From: Usnea hakonensis
Lineage: Eukaryota > Ascomycota > Lecanoromycetes > Lecanorales > Parmeliaceae
DNA length: 30,467 nucleotides
NCBI GenBank assembly: GCA_013423325.1
Contig: BLJB01000212.1
Span: forward strand, 1 to 30,467
Direction: 5' to 3'
In this document: in pieces, positions 9,441-19,110 of the stretch
Layout of the letters: the number at the start of each line of letters is the position of its first letter
Position numbering within the stretch: the stretch's first letter is position 1
Translations under genes and position numbers: made by a program
The notes under the pieces: generated by a model
The model's input: only the letters and a program-made list of their open reading frames with translations
Told to the model about the DNA's origin: nothing
Database searches by the model: none

Positions 9441-11795
9441 TCAGCCCCCGCCGCCACATCCACCCCCACCGCCACCACATCCACCGCCCCCTCCACCGCA
9501 TCCACCCCCGCCAGCGCATCCACCGCCTCCACCGCCACTCCCACCACAACCTCCCGCCACGCCTCCAGCACAACCCCCCGATCCACCTCCGCCGCATGAG
9601 CCAGCCGCTACGCCCCCTCCACAAGCGCCCGCGCAGCAATTGCCAGCAGCGCCGGGGGTGAAGTTGGCACATCCCGGGTTGGACGCATAGAAACCACTGT
9701 TGACACACGGATCGCCCATGTATGGCGCATAGTAGGGCAGATACATCGGATAACCGTAGGCCATTGCCGAATCGGAACCGTGGTACTGATCTCTAGTTGG
9801 CGGGGTGCGGCCCTTTTTGCAGGCACGATTGCAAGCTTTTTGGTAGTTGCGCTCGAGTTTGACTTTCATGTTGACGTCGCGTATGCCTCGATCGGCGTCC
9901 ATGTCCGCTTTGATTGCATTATGGGCGGATATGTGGGGGGACGTGGTTGGGTCCTTGTGGCCGGCATGGAGGCGGTCGATTTGGGATTCGATGGCCTTGT
10001 TGCCACCCAATGCGCGTTTGACCGAAGAGGTGTGGGATTCGCGGACAGCTTCGCAGTACCAGCATGTGCATTCTGAGTAGAGCTCATTATACGTTTTCTG
10101 ATAAATTTTGCTTGTCCATTCAAAGGCAGTAGATAAGGCTGTTTCTTCAATCTTGTCATCGTGATCGATAAAGCGTGCGGTTTTGGTTACTGTGTAAGCG
10201 TAATAGTGGGGCGGAGAGAGCTGGTGCGTGTGCCATGCTAGGTCGACGTCCAACGTAGGGACAGCGGTGTTGCCTGGGTGAGACGCGATTATATCAATGT
10301 AGCGGGTGTACTTCTGTATCAGACGGGCCATGGTGGAGACAGCGGCTGGTGAATGAATCCAGTCAATTGAGTGCATCTTCTCGATGAAGGACCCTTGACG
10401 AATGACTGCGCTGACAAGGTCGAGAGCGAAAGGAGAGGAGTTATCCCAGTAGCGAGACATCATACGGCGAATAGCTATTTTTTCTCCACGTAATAGACGA
10501 TGGCTGCTGCTATTGTTTACTTTCTTAACATAGGCCGAATCCTTTAGGAAAATTTCGATCTGATTGCGGATATCGATCATTTTTTTGTCGGTAGGAACTC
10601 GCGGATGTGTGAGAGCATCTAGCTTGGTGTACAGTGAGTTTGTGTGTCCGTCAATGAGACGATTCGGAAAAAAGGAAGGGTGGCGCTTGAGAAAAACGGT
10701 CTCTCCTGCAATACCTGAGTTTTGTGAGTTGTAAGATACTTCCCTGCGCAAAAAGGAAGCGACATACCAGTTTCACTCAATATTGTGCCCGGCATAGGGA
10801 CATCGAGTTCCCGCAGCGCTCGTATGTCTCTGCGGAACTTTAAAACTCTGAGTAATTCATGATTGGTAACAATGCCACACTGACACTGAACCTCAAAGCT
10901 CTTATCAGAAAAGCCGGTCGCCTCTGACTCTCCATGGAGCTTGGCGTACTTCAATGGACTTGTTTTTGTCCATGCGATTTGCGAGTCCCATCCTGTTCGT
11001 GGTACATACAGTTTTTGTCTGCACGATGGACAATCAATAGTGGCTTTTGGAGAATCGATCAAACTGTCCCATCTATATCCGGTCTGGTCCTCGAAACGTT
11101 CCATCGCCAAGTCGCTTGCACGGAATTCGAAGGTGTTGTTGTCGATGCAGGAATTAATGACCGCCCAAGGCAAGCCAGCTCTCCAAAATTTCATCTTACC
11201 TTGACGGAGGCAGTCTTCAAGAAAATCCCTCGGATTCAGCATGTATGCATGCCAGACCATGATGACATCTTTTGTGAAGATTAGCACATGCATGGAAAGG
11301 GATTCTCCGGACTACCATACCAAGAGGAGGCAAGAGATCCTTGTTCCATACCAACTGCTCACCATTATCAGGGCTTTTTGTCAGAAGTTTGCTCTGGCTG
11401 ACCATCCCGGTGTCTCCATGGTAAGGCTCAATGCATGTCGTCCACCATCGTTCGAATCGCTCAGCAGCCTTGGTAACGTAGACTTGCCATCGTTTCTCGC
11501 GAATTTTTGTGAGTAACTCAGTACGTTCTTCAACGGACTCGCCTCCGTCGGCAAAAATATCTTTGATGCCGAAACGCCCGTCTACCAAAGGAATGTCCTC
11601 GCGAAGCTGATGGAAGGCTTCGAGAAGCTTAAGATGCGCGATACAAAGGTCAGGTGTTGGTTTGGCGGAAGGCGATAGTTTGAGGTTAGAGAAAGCCGCC
11701 GTAATATCAGGTACATTGGAATTGGATTCGTTGTGTGCGTATGCTGGTGGTGGTGGCGAGTCACTAGGTGGGGTGAGGAGGCCCTTTTTCTCCAT
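9441..11795 (-). CDS. GRDP-like (PF07173, former DUF1399) protein with Gly/Cys-rich tail
   Basis: Three exons, 11795-11321, 11268-10768 and 10714-9441, encode 749 aa. Both introns (52 and 53 nt) start GTATG and are phase 1; the branch sites read GCTAATC and CTTAC. The start ATG sits in a strong GCCATGG context. The family signature occurs twice: MVWHAYMLNP (162-171) in the first half and DVDLAWHTHQLSP (481-493) in the second. Cysteine pairs CPSC and CQCG in the middle exon and CTCWYC later suggest metal binding. The last 88 residues (662-749) are almost only Gly, Cys and Ala, with CGGGG-type units. Plant GRDP proteins with the same domain take part in stress responses; fungal members are uncharacterised and are sometimes mislabelled as dioxygenases. 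No enzymatic function is claimed. Confidence 0.88.
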
Positions 11796-12502
11796 GGCCG
11801 CAGCTTTTGAGGTGATCAGTATTAATCAAATACTTCTTTAGGGTCTTTTATGAAGAGTGTAGAAGAGTTAAAGGATATAGGAATTTCGTTTTATATATGA
11901 GGTACGTGCCACTTGCGGCAGGCAGTGCTTCCACTTTTCTGCCTTGTGACGATCATCTTCTGCCGTACCGTACACTAGCGCTGATGGAGTAACCCAAAAA
12001 GGTTTGGCGGCGTCAGCCTACGCTATTTTAACGTCGATGTACAACACACTCCGTACTCTGGGCGCCTTCCCGCAAGAACGAGCAAGGCTCACTTCAGTCA
12101 GCATTACCCCCCCATACTCTAGGCGATATCAGAATGATCCGTATCGAATGATTTATAAATACTTCAAGAGATCCTTCCTCGGCTTCCATCTCCGTTCACG
12201 CCTGCTTGTCACATATTCAAGTCATCGTCATTTATGACGACGAGCGAGATGCCCTGACCAATGCTCCGCTTCAAAAGGATGATGCACAGCAAACGCCGCT
12301 ACGGAGCTTTGAGATCTTTTTTTTTGTGGGCCTTGAGCATGGATTGTGTTATGTTGTAAGGTACTTGGGATTGCTCGATCGTCCGTGGCCTAATTTGTCC
12401 TCAGACTATATGAATGGCTCAGAGTGAAAATGCATGACATAATTAAAGCTCTGTTTGCGAATAGCCTGAGTCGCAAAGATGTATATTGCAGAGATGTCTG
12501 TC
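11796..12502. other. Intergenic region between two minus-strand genes
   Basis: Holds the promoter of the GRDP-like gene and the 3' flank of the patatin-GTPase gene. Open frames of 70-140 codons overlap its edges without motifs. If the final exon of the patatin-GTPase gene uses another frame, coding sequence could extend to about 12390. Confidence 0.45.
11890..11899 (-). promoter_or_regulatory. TATA-like box of the GRDP-like gene
   Basis: The minus strand reads CATATATAAA-like sequence about 95-105 bp upstream of the ATG at 11795, a plausible core promoter position. Confidence 0.5.
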
Positions 12503-15011
12503 CTAGAAATACATCCATCCAAGCAGCCTTCTGTCCAAGCCAAGAAAACAGGATACCCACCACACAAAGATACATACATAAACAAGCACATCCAACGCTC
12601 GGCCTTTGGCCCCACGTGTTTGGACCATGCCTACGAACAAAATTAAACAAGTAAATCCCGTGACCGCCCGCGCAGCCCAGCGCCATGCGAAAGATGCGAT
12701 AGATCTGCATACCGATAAAAACGGCCGCGAAGGCCGCGGAAGCCGCGTGAGGGTTTTCCAAAAAGTCTCCTTGGACTCTGGTGCTGGATTTGGGGTAAAA
12801 CGTTGGCATCTCTCTGCCCCAAGCCGTACTGGTCTCGATCGGGTTTCCAAGTCAAGAATGATATTGAGGGCAGTCCTTATAGTGTCGTCATACCTTTCAA
12901 TCCTAGAGTTGCATTTCAATTGCCAATCCCAATGATTTTCTCGTAGTTCTCGCTCGCGTAGCTCCTCGCGCTGTCTTGTCTCCTCAGTAGGATTCTTGGT
13001 CCACTTGGTCGTGACGAGTGTCACTTTTGCAATACCATTTCGGCCCAGCAGATGCTCAATCATATCAGCAGTCGAGTTCATGGCCTGGTAGAGTCAGCAT
13101 GTATGCTGTATACGTCAATCATCGATAAGCGTACGTTCAGTACAGTTCCGTAAGCACGTGGTTGACTTATATCGTAGAGGAATATCAGCCCCATTAGCAT
13201 TTTGTCGTAGAGTCTGAGTTTATCGAGTTCATTATGGATTTGCTGCATGATTTCCATGTCTGTCCGTGTTCGGTCACTTTCGTCGATCCCAGGAGTATCG
13301 ATCAGGTATCCATCACTCGACAAAGAAGAAAATCTGTAGAATTGAGAGTTCATGGTTTCTAGACTCATTGTAAGTGCTGAGCTGCCAAACAGGCAAAGAG
13401 AAATTTGGCAGAGCACTCACGCGACTTGAGAGTCTCACCAACGATAGGCGATTCACCAGAAATAATGTGTCGGCCACCTGCCCTTCTGATGAAAGAACTC
13501 TTGCCGACTCCAGTCGCTCCTAGGACAGCGAAGATTGGCAGGCTACTGTCTAGTAGAGTCTGCTGTTCGAACGTGCGATCATGTCGCTCTCGAAACCTTG
13601 CATTAGATACTGCTTCTCTATACTCGGGCCGTGCAAAAAAGGCAACGAGTATGACTAGTACAGGAAGCAACGTGATTACTACTAGCCAACCGCTGGCGTT
13701 ACGCCTATAAAAGAGGCCCTTTGTCCAGAAAAAGAATTGGTCCAAGAGGCCTCGTTTCGTGTTAGCGATTTCATCACACCACTCCATGTAGAGATCATCT
13801 ACCATCGCAAACATACCGACATTATTCGCCAATTGTTTGGCGCACAACCCTACTTCGTTGGCGTGGCTTGCGTAACCCAGCCAGTTTCTGGTTTTTGCCT
13901 TGATGGCACCAAGCTGGTTCCATTCATCCAGACCCACCGCTTCGAGCCCATGATCCACATTGAAACGAAAGGCTCGCCCAGAGCTAAAAAGCGTGAAGTG
14001 GCTTTCTTCGAAATCTCGTGCTGTGCGCTCTGTTTGAGTCACTATTTTGACCATGGTCTCACGAACCAACTCCCAAGCATTGTCAGTCAGCTCATTGAGA
14101 CCAAGATGCCCTGTCCCAATAGACGTGAAGCAGGCCAGACGTGATTCAGCCTCAGCAAAGCTAAGACCATAGATCTTCTGAATTTCTTTAAATGCCTCGT
14201 TTGCAGGATTGTTGGCGCCTAAGGCCCCATCAACAAAAACCTCGCCACCAATTTCTACTTCATCGAAAAAGCTTGTCGCTGCGGACGTTGCGAGTGCAGC
14301 TTCGACGATGGTGGGACTTTCTATCTCATCGAGATCGGCTGATGGGTAGGATCTCAGCAGCGTTGTTGCATGTGTGGTAGCCTTGGGAGTGGCACAAACG
14401 AAGCTGTTTAAGGTTAGAATGCCATAACACCACATTGTCTAGCAATATATTTACACTTTGCAAGGGCAGTTGAAAGAGGGGTCGCGTAAAGGAGCGTTGC
14501 TCGGATCTTCGACCCCCAATCGTTCTTCTACGATACCTAGAATCTGGCGCTCCAACTTCGCACTACTGAATTTCGGTTTGATTGATTTCGAGGCAAAAGC
14601 AGCAGCTCTGCCCACCAGGCTTTCTGGACGATCAAAAACTTCTTTAGACAGCTGCTGGTACGCGACGATGCATTCTTCCACATCCATGTACAGACGACCA
14701 AGCATGATAGCAATGAGCCTGAGCAGGATCAGCACTTTTCAATGTGCTTGACCATTGATACACACCCTCCGGTACTGGTGCCTGCAATGAGGTCAAACAG
14801 CTGGTAAGGTTTCACCCTGTCGAGTCCCTCCTTCTCCCGAAACTCGTTTACGCGCCTCATCAACGCAGCTAAGATATGTAGACTTGAGAGGCCACGCACA
14901 CCGCCGCCATCTAGAAAAATGTCAGCAAGTGTCGATAGCGTGGCTCTAGCTTTTAATGGCACCTAAAGTAAGGACCGATAGATCTGGCTTTGCATGCTGG
15001 TACTGCGCCAT
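12503..15011 (-). CDS. Patatin-like phospholipase fused to a P-loop GTPase
   Basis: Six exons: 15011-14963, 14910-14766, 14718-14455, 14403-13421, 13358-13135 and 13084-12503. They join in frame to give 748 aa; the five introns are 47-62 nt with CTGAC, CTAAC or CTTAC-like branch sites. Residues 1-330 are patatin: LDGGGVRG (16-23, oxyanion loop), GTSTGG with nucleophile S62, and DGA with D211 completing the Ser-Asp dyad. A hydrophobic helix spans 392-410. Residues 443-600 form a GTPase: GATGVGKS (448-455, Walker A), T482 as candidate switch-I threonine, DTPG (501-504) and TTKW (580-583), the AIG1-like form of G4. Two hydrophobic segments near 695-710 and 719-738 close the protein. Patatins hydrolyse acyl lipids, and patatin domains head some fungal NLRs. 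Here NB-ARC/NACHT and repeats are absent. The C-terminal frame after about residue 630 is less certain. Confidence 0.85.
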
Positions 15012-16287
15012 TGCGAAAAGATGTGCCTTGTCATTTGTGACTGGAGATTTCAGTCCATTTGATAGCTGGTGACTTCGTGACGGGAACACGAAATCAGAAA
15101 ATCAAAGTGGGCGACGCCATAAAACACAGTATTTGGCAGTAGGAGCGACATCTATATAGGAAGTTTTGGGAGGCTTGTGATAAGCGAAGCCAGGATGACA
15201 CCCCTACGTCATGCTGGCCCCCAAATATGTACAGCCCCCAAATATGGACATGGTCTTATCCAAATCAATCGAAAGAAGTTTTGGGAACGAGTAGCGGAGG
15301 AAAGTTGATCCGATGAGATTTGACCCTAGTAATATGAGCGAAGGATCAACAGTGGTGGTGGCGGCCTTTTATGTCCACTGCCCATAGAAGGTCACCTCGG
15401 CTTGTATCAGGACAGACCTGAATGTATAGACTAAAGGTCTAGCAGGTCAGAAGTTGTGGCTTTAAGTGATGGGAAGAAGGTGGACTTGTGAGATGTCCTA
15501 TGGTCGATATGAGGACAGTGGTACGATGACGACAAGTATAAATAGAAAAAGCGACCAATGAACGGTAAGCTAGAACGATTGACGAGACCTGGACTCAGTC
15601 GGTGTGTGAGCGATTTGTCTTGGACTCTTGGACTCTTCTGAGTAGCATAGTAACTAAAACAGAATAAATCCACCGGCTTCGCAATGACGAAGACTCAAAG
15701 GAATGCTAGAGTATCAACTGTCCCACGGAGCAAACGTTCGGCCTTTTCTGTAGACAGGAAATGACAAGTAAATTACTCCGTATGGCAGAAATTAGAGAAC
15801 ATGACTCCCGGTGTTGTATCTTTGCAGACATGACCTCTTTGGCTGGAGACTTAATCTGCAACACCCGCATTAGTGTAATCTGTACCTCAGCAGCATCCTC
15901 TTAGAGCGCATATGATAGCTATCTTTGTCAGAAGATTCCGAGCGTGCAGGATTTCTCCGTCGCGGTACTCCGTAGGTACTCGTGTAATACTCAAACTTGA
16001 TAAATTTGCTCTTGAAACCCTGGTACATATAGGTCAACTCAATTGCTAAGTCTATGACGCATAGTACTGTATACAGTATTATGATGCCAGATTGAAATGA
16101 AAAGATCAATGCCAGTTGAGCTGGCACGTAAGGCTGGGTACCTAAGGTATGAGCTCATCGGGAAACCTTCCGCTGCAACTCTAGCGCCGGGCATAAGTCG
16201 GTCTTGTCTTTTGACTGGCAGTTGCAGCCTGCTCCTTCATCTCTCCAACAGCTACAACAGCTCATACTTTCATCTCAACCTAACGCC
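15012..16287. promoter_or_regulatory. Divergent intergenic region between patatin-GTPase and coiled-coil genes
   Basis: Probable shared promoter region of two divergently transcribed genes. It contains a 17-bp tandem pair at 15217-15249 (core CCCCCAAATATG), a TATATAG-like minus-strand motif near 15151-15162 and a 14-bp perfect palindrome TACTGTATACAGTA at 16065-16078. The segment before 16288 is CT-rich. An 85-codon frame at 15870-16127 (minus) has no recognisable motif. Confidence 0.45.
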
Positions 16288-17832
16288 ATGGCTAATACTC
16301 AAGACGAAGACCTTAGCCAGCTCATGGCACGACTGACAACAGGCTTCGGTGCGATGCTGCAACAGATTGAGGAGCTGTCGAGCAAAAACACAGAGCTTGA
16401 ACGCCGACTTGCTCGTATTCGAGAAGAGGTATCCCGTCCTCTCTTTGCTCCCTGCCCCCTCCAACTTGCTATGATGTCACACAATAGCTCTAGATCTGGA
16501 GCCACTAAGGTGGCGGGGATCGAAAATATACCGATAGTATCTGAGCATCGATGGCGGCCTCTTATTCTATCTAATTAGCTTGTTCTTGCAACAACTGATT
16601 CGCTTCCACTGCGATAGGCTCACTACCTAATTCGACCCGATGAACCCTCATCTATATCCAGCCCTCCTGATTGGCACTGTGAGAAGAAGAATGGCTGTAC
16701 GAAGCCAGGACGCCGCCTTTCGCCTTCGAAACCTCGAGAGGAAATATCTGTCAAGGAAGAAGATGTCCAAGAAAACGCCGTGGCAATTGCCGACGGTATA
16801 GAAGCTTGGAAAATACTCACTGATGGCAAAAAACCTCTATGGCGTCGTTCTAAACGAAAAGAATTGCATGAACGGCGGACTCCAAGTGTCGCGGAAGATA
16901 TTTCCTGGGAAGACGGGCTTCCTGAAGGCCACCCAGCTATTGATCAGAAGACCTCAGAGAATGTCAAGTGCCCGTTTGCTACGATGTCTCGTACTGAAGA
17001 ACGTGACTATACCAAGGTGGAGTCTTCAATGACCCAACGTCCTGAATCGCTACCAACGCCACCGCACACGCAAGAGCATTTTGCTGATGTCCCTTACGAG
17101 GATCCTTGCGACAGAGATAACTCCCCTCCACCATCGATTGCGGGATCGATTTCCAAGTGCCCTATACGCATGCTCGACGAACGCTCTCCAGAGGAGATCG
17201 CCCGATTCTTCGAGGATCACAAGCACAATATACCTCGAAGTCATGAGATATGTGTCAGAAGATATCAGAGCGACTCGCAGACGATTCGACAACTGGATGC
17301 CAAGTATGGTAACCTGGCAAATATGATCAAGGGTCTAGGGGTGAAGCACCAGCCTTTATTGCCCTCTAAAGAGAACGAGGAAGAGGAGAATGCGGCTACG
17401 GATACGAGACCAATGCAAAAGGTGGAGAATTGGGCGCACAATGTGGATGCCGTCGATGGGGGTGTCCACATGCCAAGTGACACCCGGACGCATCTTTCAG
17501 AGTCAGACTTGCAAGGTCACTTTGACAGACCACTAAAAGAGGTCCGAGTTGGAGAGTCCCCAAGTCGGCCTTGGGGAATACCTGTTCCTGCTGCGATTCC
17601 ACATTTGAGTCTCAACGAGAACACTTCGACTCCTGCACCACCTAAACCCAAGGGTACTCAGTCCAAAGCCCACGATGTACATGTTGGGGACAGAGCAAGC
17701 GTCGCTGCCGGTCACGGGAGAGATGAATCGAGGGACGAAAGACCTCGCATGCTCTTCACAGGTCCAGTGTTTATTGGCTATGCGCCAGAGCAAGCAGCTG
17801 CATTGATCAAAGACTGCGGATTGCAAGCTTGA
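16288..17832 (+). CDS. Coiled-coil protein of unknown function
   Basis: Two-exon model. Exon 1 starts at ATG 16288 (GCCATGG context) and encodes a helical heptad-like segment (MLQQIEELSSKNTELERRL, about residues 24-42). Exon 2 begins at 16618, just after a stop codon whose last two bases form the acceptor AG, and runs to TGA at 17832. With donor GTATCC at 16429 the protein is 451 aa (intron 189 nt). With donor GTATCT at 16537 it is 487 aa (intron 81 nt). Both are phase 0. Visible features are a WRRSKRKE basic patch, KCPF and KCPI cysteine motifs, a compact segment from SPEEIARFFEDH to GLGVKHQPLLP that looks folded, acidic and Pro/Ser-rich linkers, and a C-terminal GPVFIGYAPEQAAALI segment. 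I do not recognise the family; a nuclear or regulatory role would be a guess. Confidence 0.7.
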
Positions 17833-18784
17833 GGAGCAGATGACCAAATTTTGGCGATTGATACTCCGCACCACAAGACCTTTGCCTTGACCTTCTCGCG
17901 GAATTAACGTATCTTTAGGCAATCATACCTTTGTGTTTCACAGAGCTCAATTTTCATCAAACATCCTATGATGAGCTGGGATTGCTGCTAGTTCGATATC
18001 AGTGACTCTTCAATGCCAATACTCCACATCAGCTGCATCACGGCGACTACCCACCAGTTCTCCCATCCCACGCGAGCCCTCCCAATACCATCCCCGCAAC
18101 CCATTGACAAACTCGAATCTTCTTCAACCATCATAACACCAAAGCAAAAAAGCCCGCTTCTACCTCCCTTCCCACCACCCTCCTTCAAACCACTCATCCC
18201 GACTCCTCCCTCTCCCTCCACCACCAAATCCCACAGCACCCACCCTACCCTACCCTATCCACCCACCACCCACCCACCAATCCCAGACCCCCTCTCCTTC
18301 CAGGAAATCCAAAAAAAAAAATCCCCATCAAATCCACCGCCCCCGCTAGCGCATCTCTACTCGCACGTCTTTATTCCCAAACGCCCTAATCTACCAGCAG
18401 CAGCAAAGCAAGGCTATGAGATGAGTCGCCGCGCTTTTGGGGGACTGACTACCTTAGATTGCATAGTGCTGGGAGACGAGGAGATGGGGGGGGAGCAGGA
18501 ATACTGACTGGTTGGTAATGGGAATTCCTTTGGGGGAGGAGGGTGGAGGGTGGAGGGTTTGGAATTGGGATTGGGAATGGGAATGGGAGGGAGGGAGGGC
18601 TGGGAAGGGCTGGGGAAGGTTGTAGAGTATAGTATAAAGTAGGTATATAGGTATCTATCTTATCGGCGCCTTGATGGCCATACCATGCTATGCTATGCTA
18701 TGCTCTGGTTATATGCTGTACGAGTACACCCCATTTTACACCCTATTTATTTCCCTGCCTTCTTTCTCTTTCCCCTCCCCTTCT

Positions 18785-18846
18785 TTCTCCTTCTCCTTCT
18801 CCTTCTCCTTCTCCTTCTCCTTCTCCTTCTCCTTCTCCTTCTCCTT
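18785..18846. repeat. TTCTCC hexanucleotide microsatellite
   Basis: About ten tandem copies of a pyrimidine-only TTCTCC unit, continuing into less regular CCTTCC sequence. Confidence 0.9.
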
Positions 18847-19026
18847 ATCCTTCCCCTTCCCCTTCCTTCCCCCCAACCCCTCTTCCCTCTTCATAAACGC
18901 AGCCCAGATAACGATAACGATGACGGGCGGTAGGGGTTGCTGGTTGGGTTGAGGAAGGGGGGGGAGGGGGGTAGGGATGGAGGAGGAGTGAAGGGGGGGA
19001 GAAGGGGATGGGGTAGGGATATGGAG

Positions 19027-19110
19027 GGGGATGGAGAAGGGAGAGGGAGATGGGGATGGGGATGGGATGGGGATGGAGAAGGGAGAGGGAGATGGGGATG
19101 GGGATGGGGT
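19027..19110. repeat. 42-bp purine-rich minisatellite, two copies
   Basis: A 42-bp unit starting GGGGATGGAGAAGGG occurs at 19027-19068 and again at 19069-19110. Internally it is built of TGGGGA-like hexamers. Confidence 0.8.

Noticed and set aside
13377..13420. Shorter alternative for intron 4 of the patatin-GTPase gene (acceptor CTCAG)
   Set aside because: It also keeps frame but is only 44 nt, lacks a good branch site and disrupts the spacing of the GETLKSQT segment. The acceptor at 13359 has a CTTAC branch site and gives the expected switch-I threonine.
14729..14962. Stand-alone short patatin fragment starting inside 14962
   Set aside because: That start is a GTG within intron 1. The splice from 14963 to 14910 gives the expected LDGGGVRG motif with a proper ATG at 15011.
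16065..16078. Perfect 14-bp palindrome TACTGTATACAGTA
   Set aside because: A single copy in AT-rich intergenic DNA is not enough to call an operator or terminator.
18013..18507. 164-codon plus-strand open frame, proline-rich
   Set aside because: The frame coincides with a C/A-rich low-complexity tract that lacks G on the plus strand, so stops are rare by composition. No signal peptide, domain or splice partner was seen.
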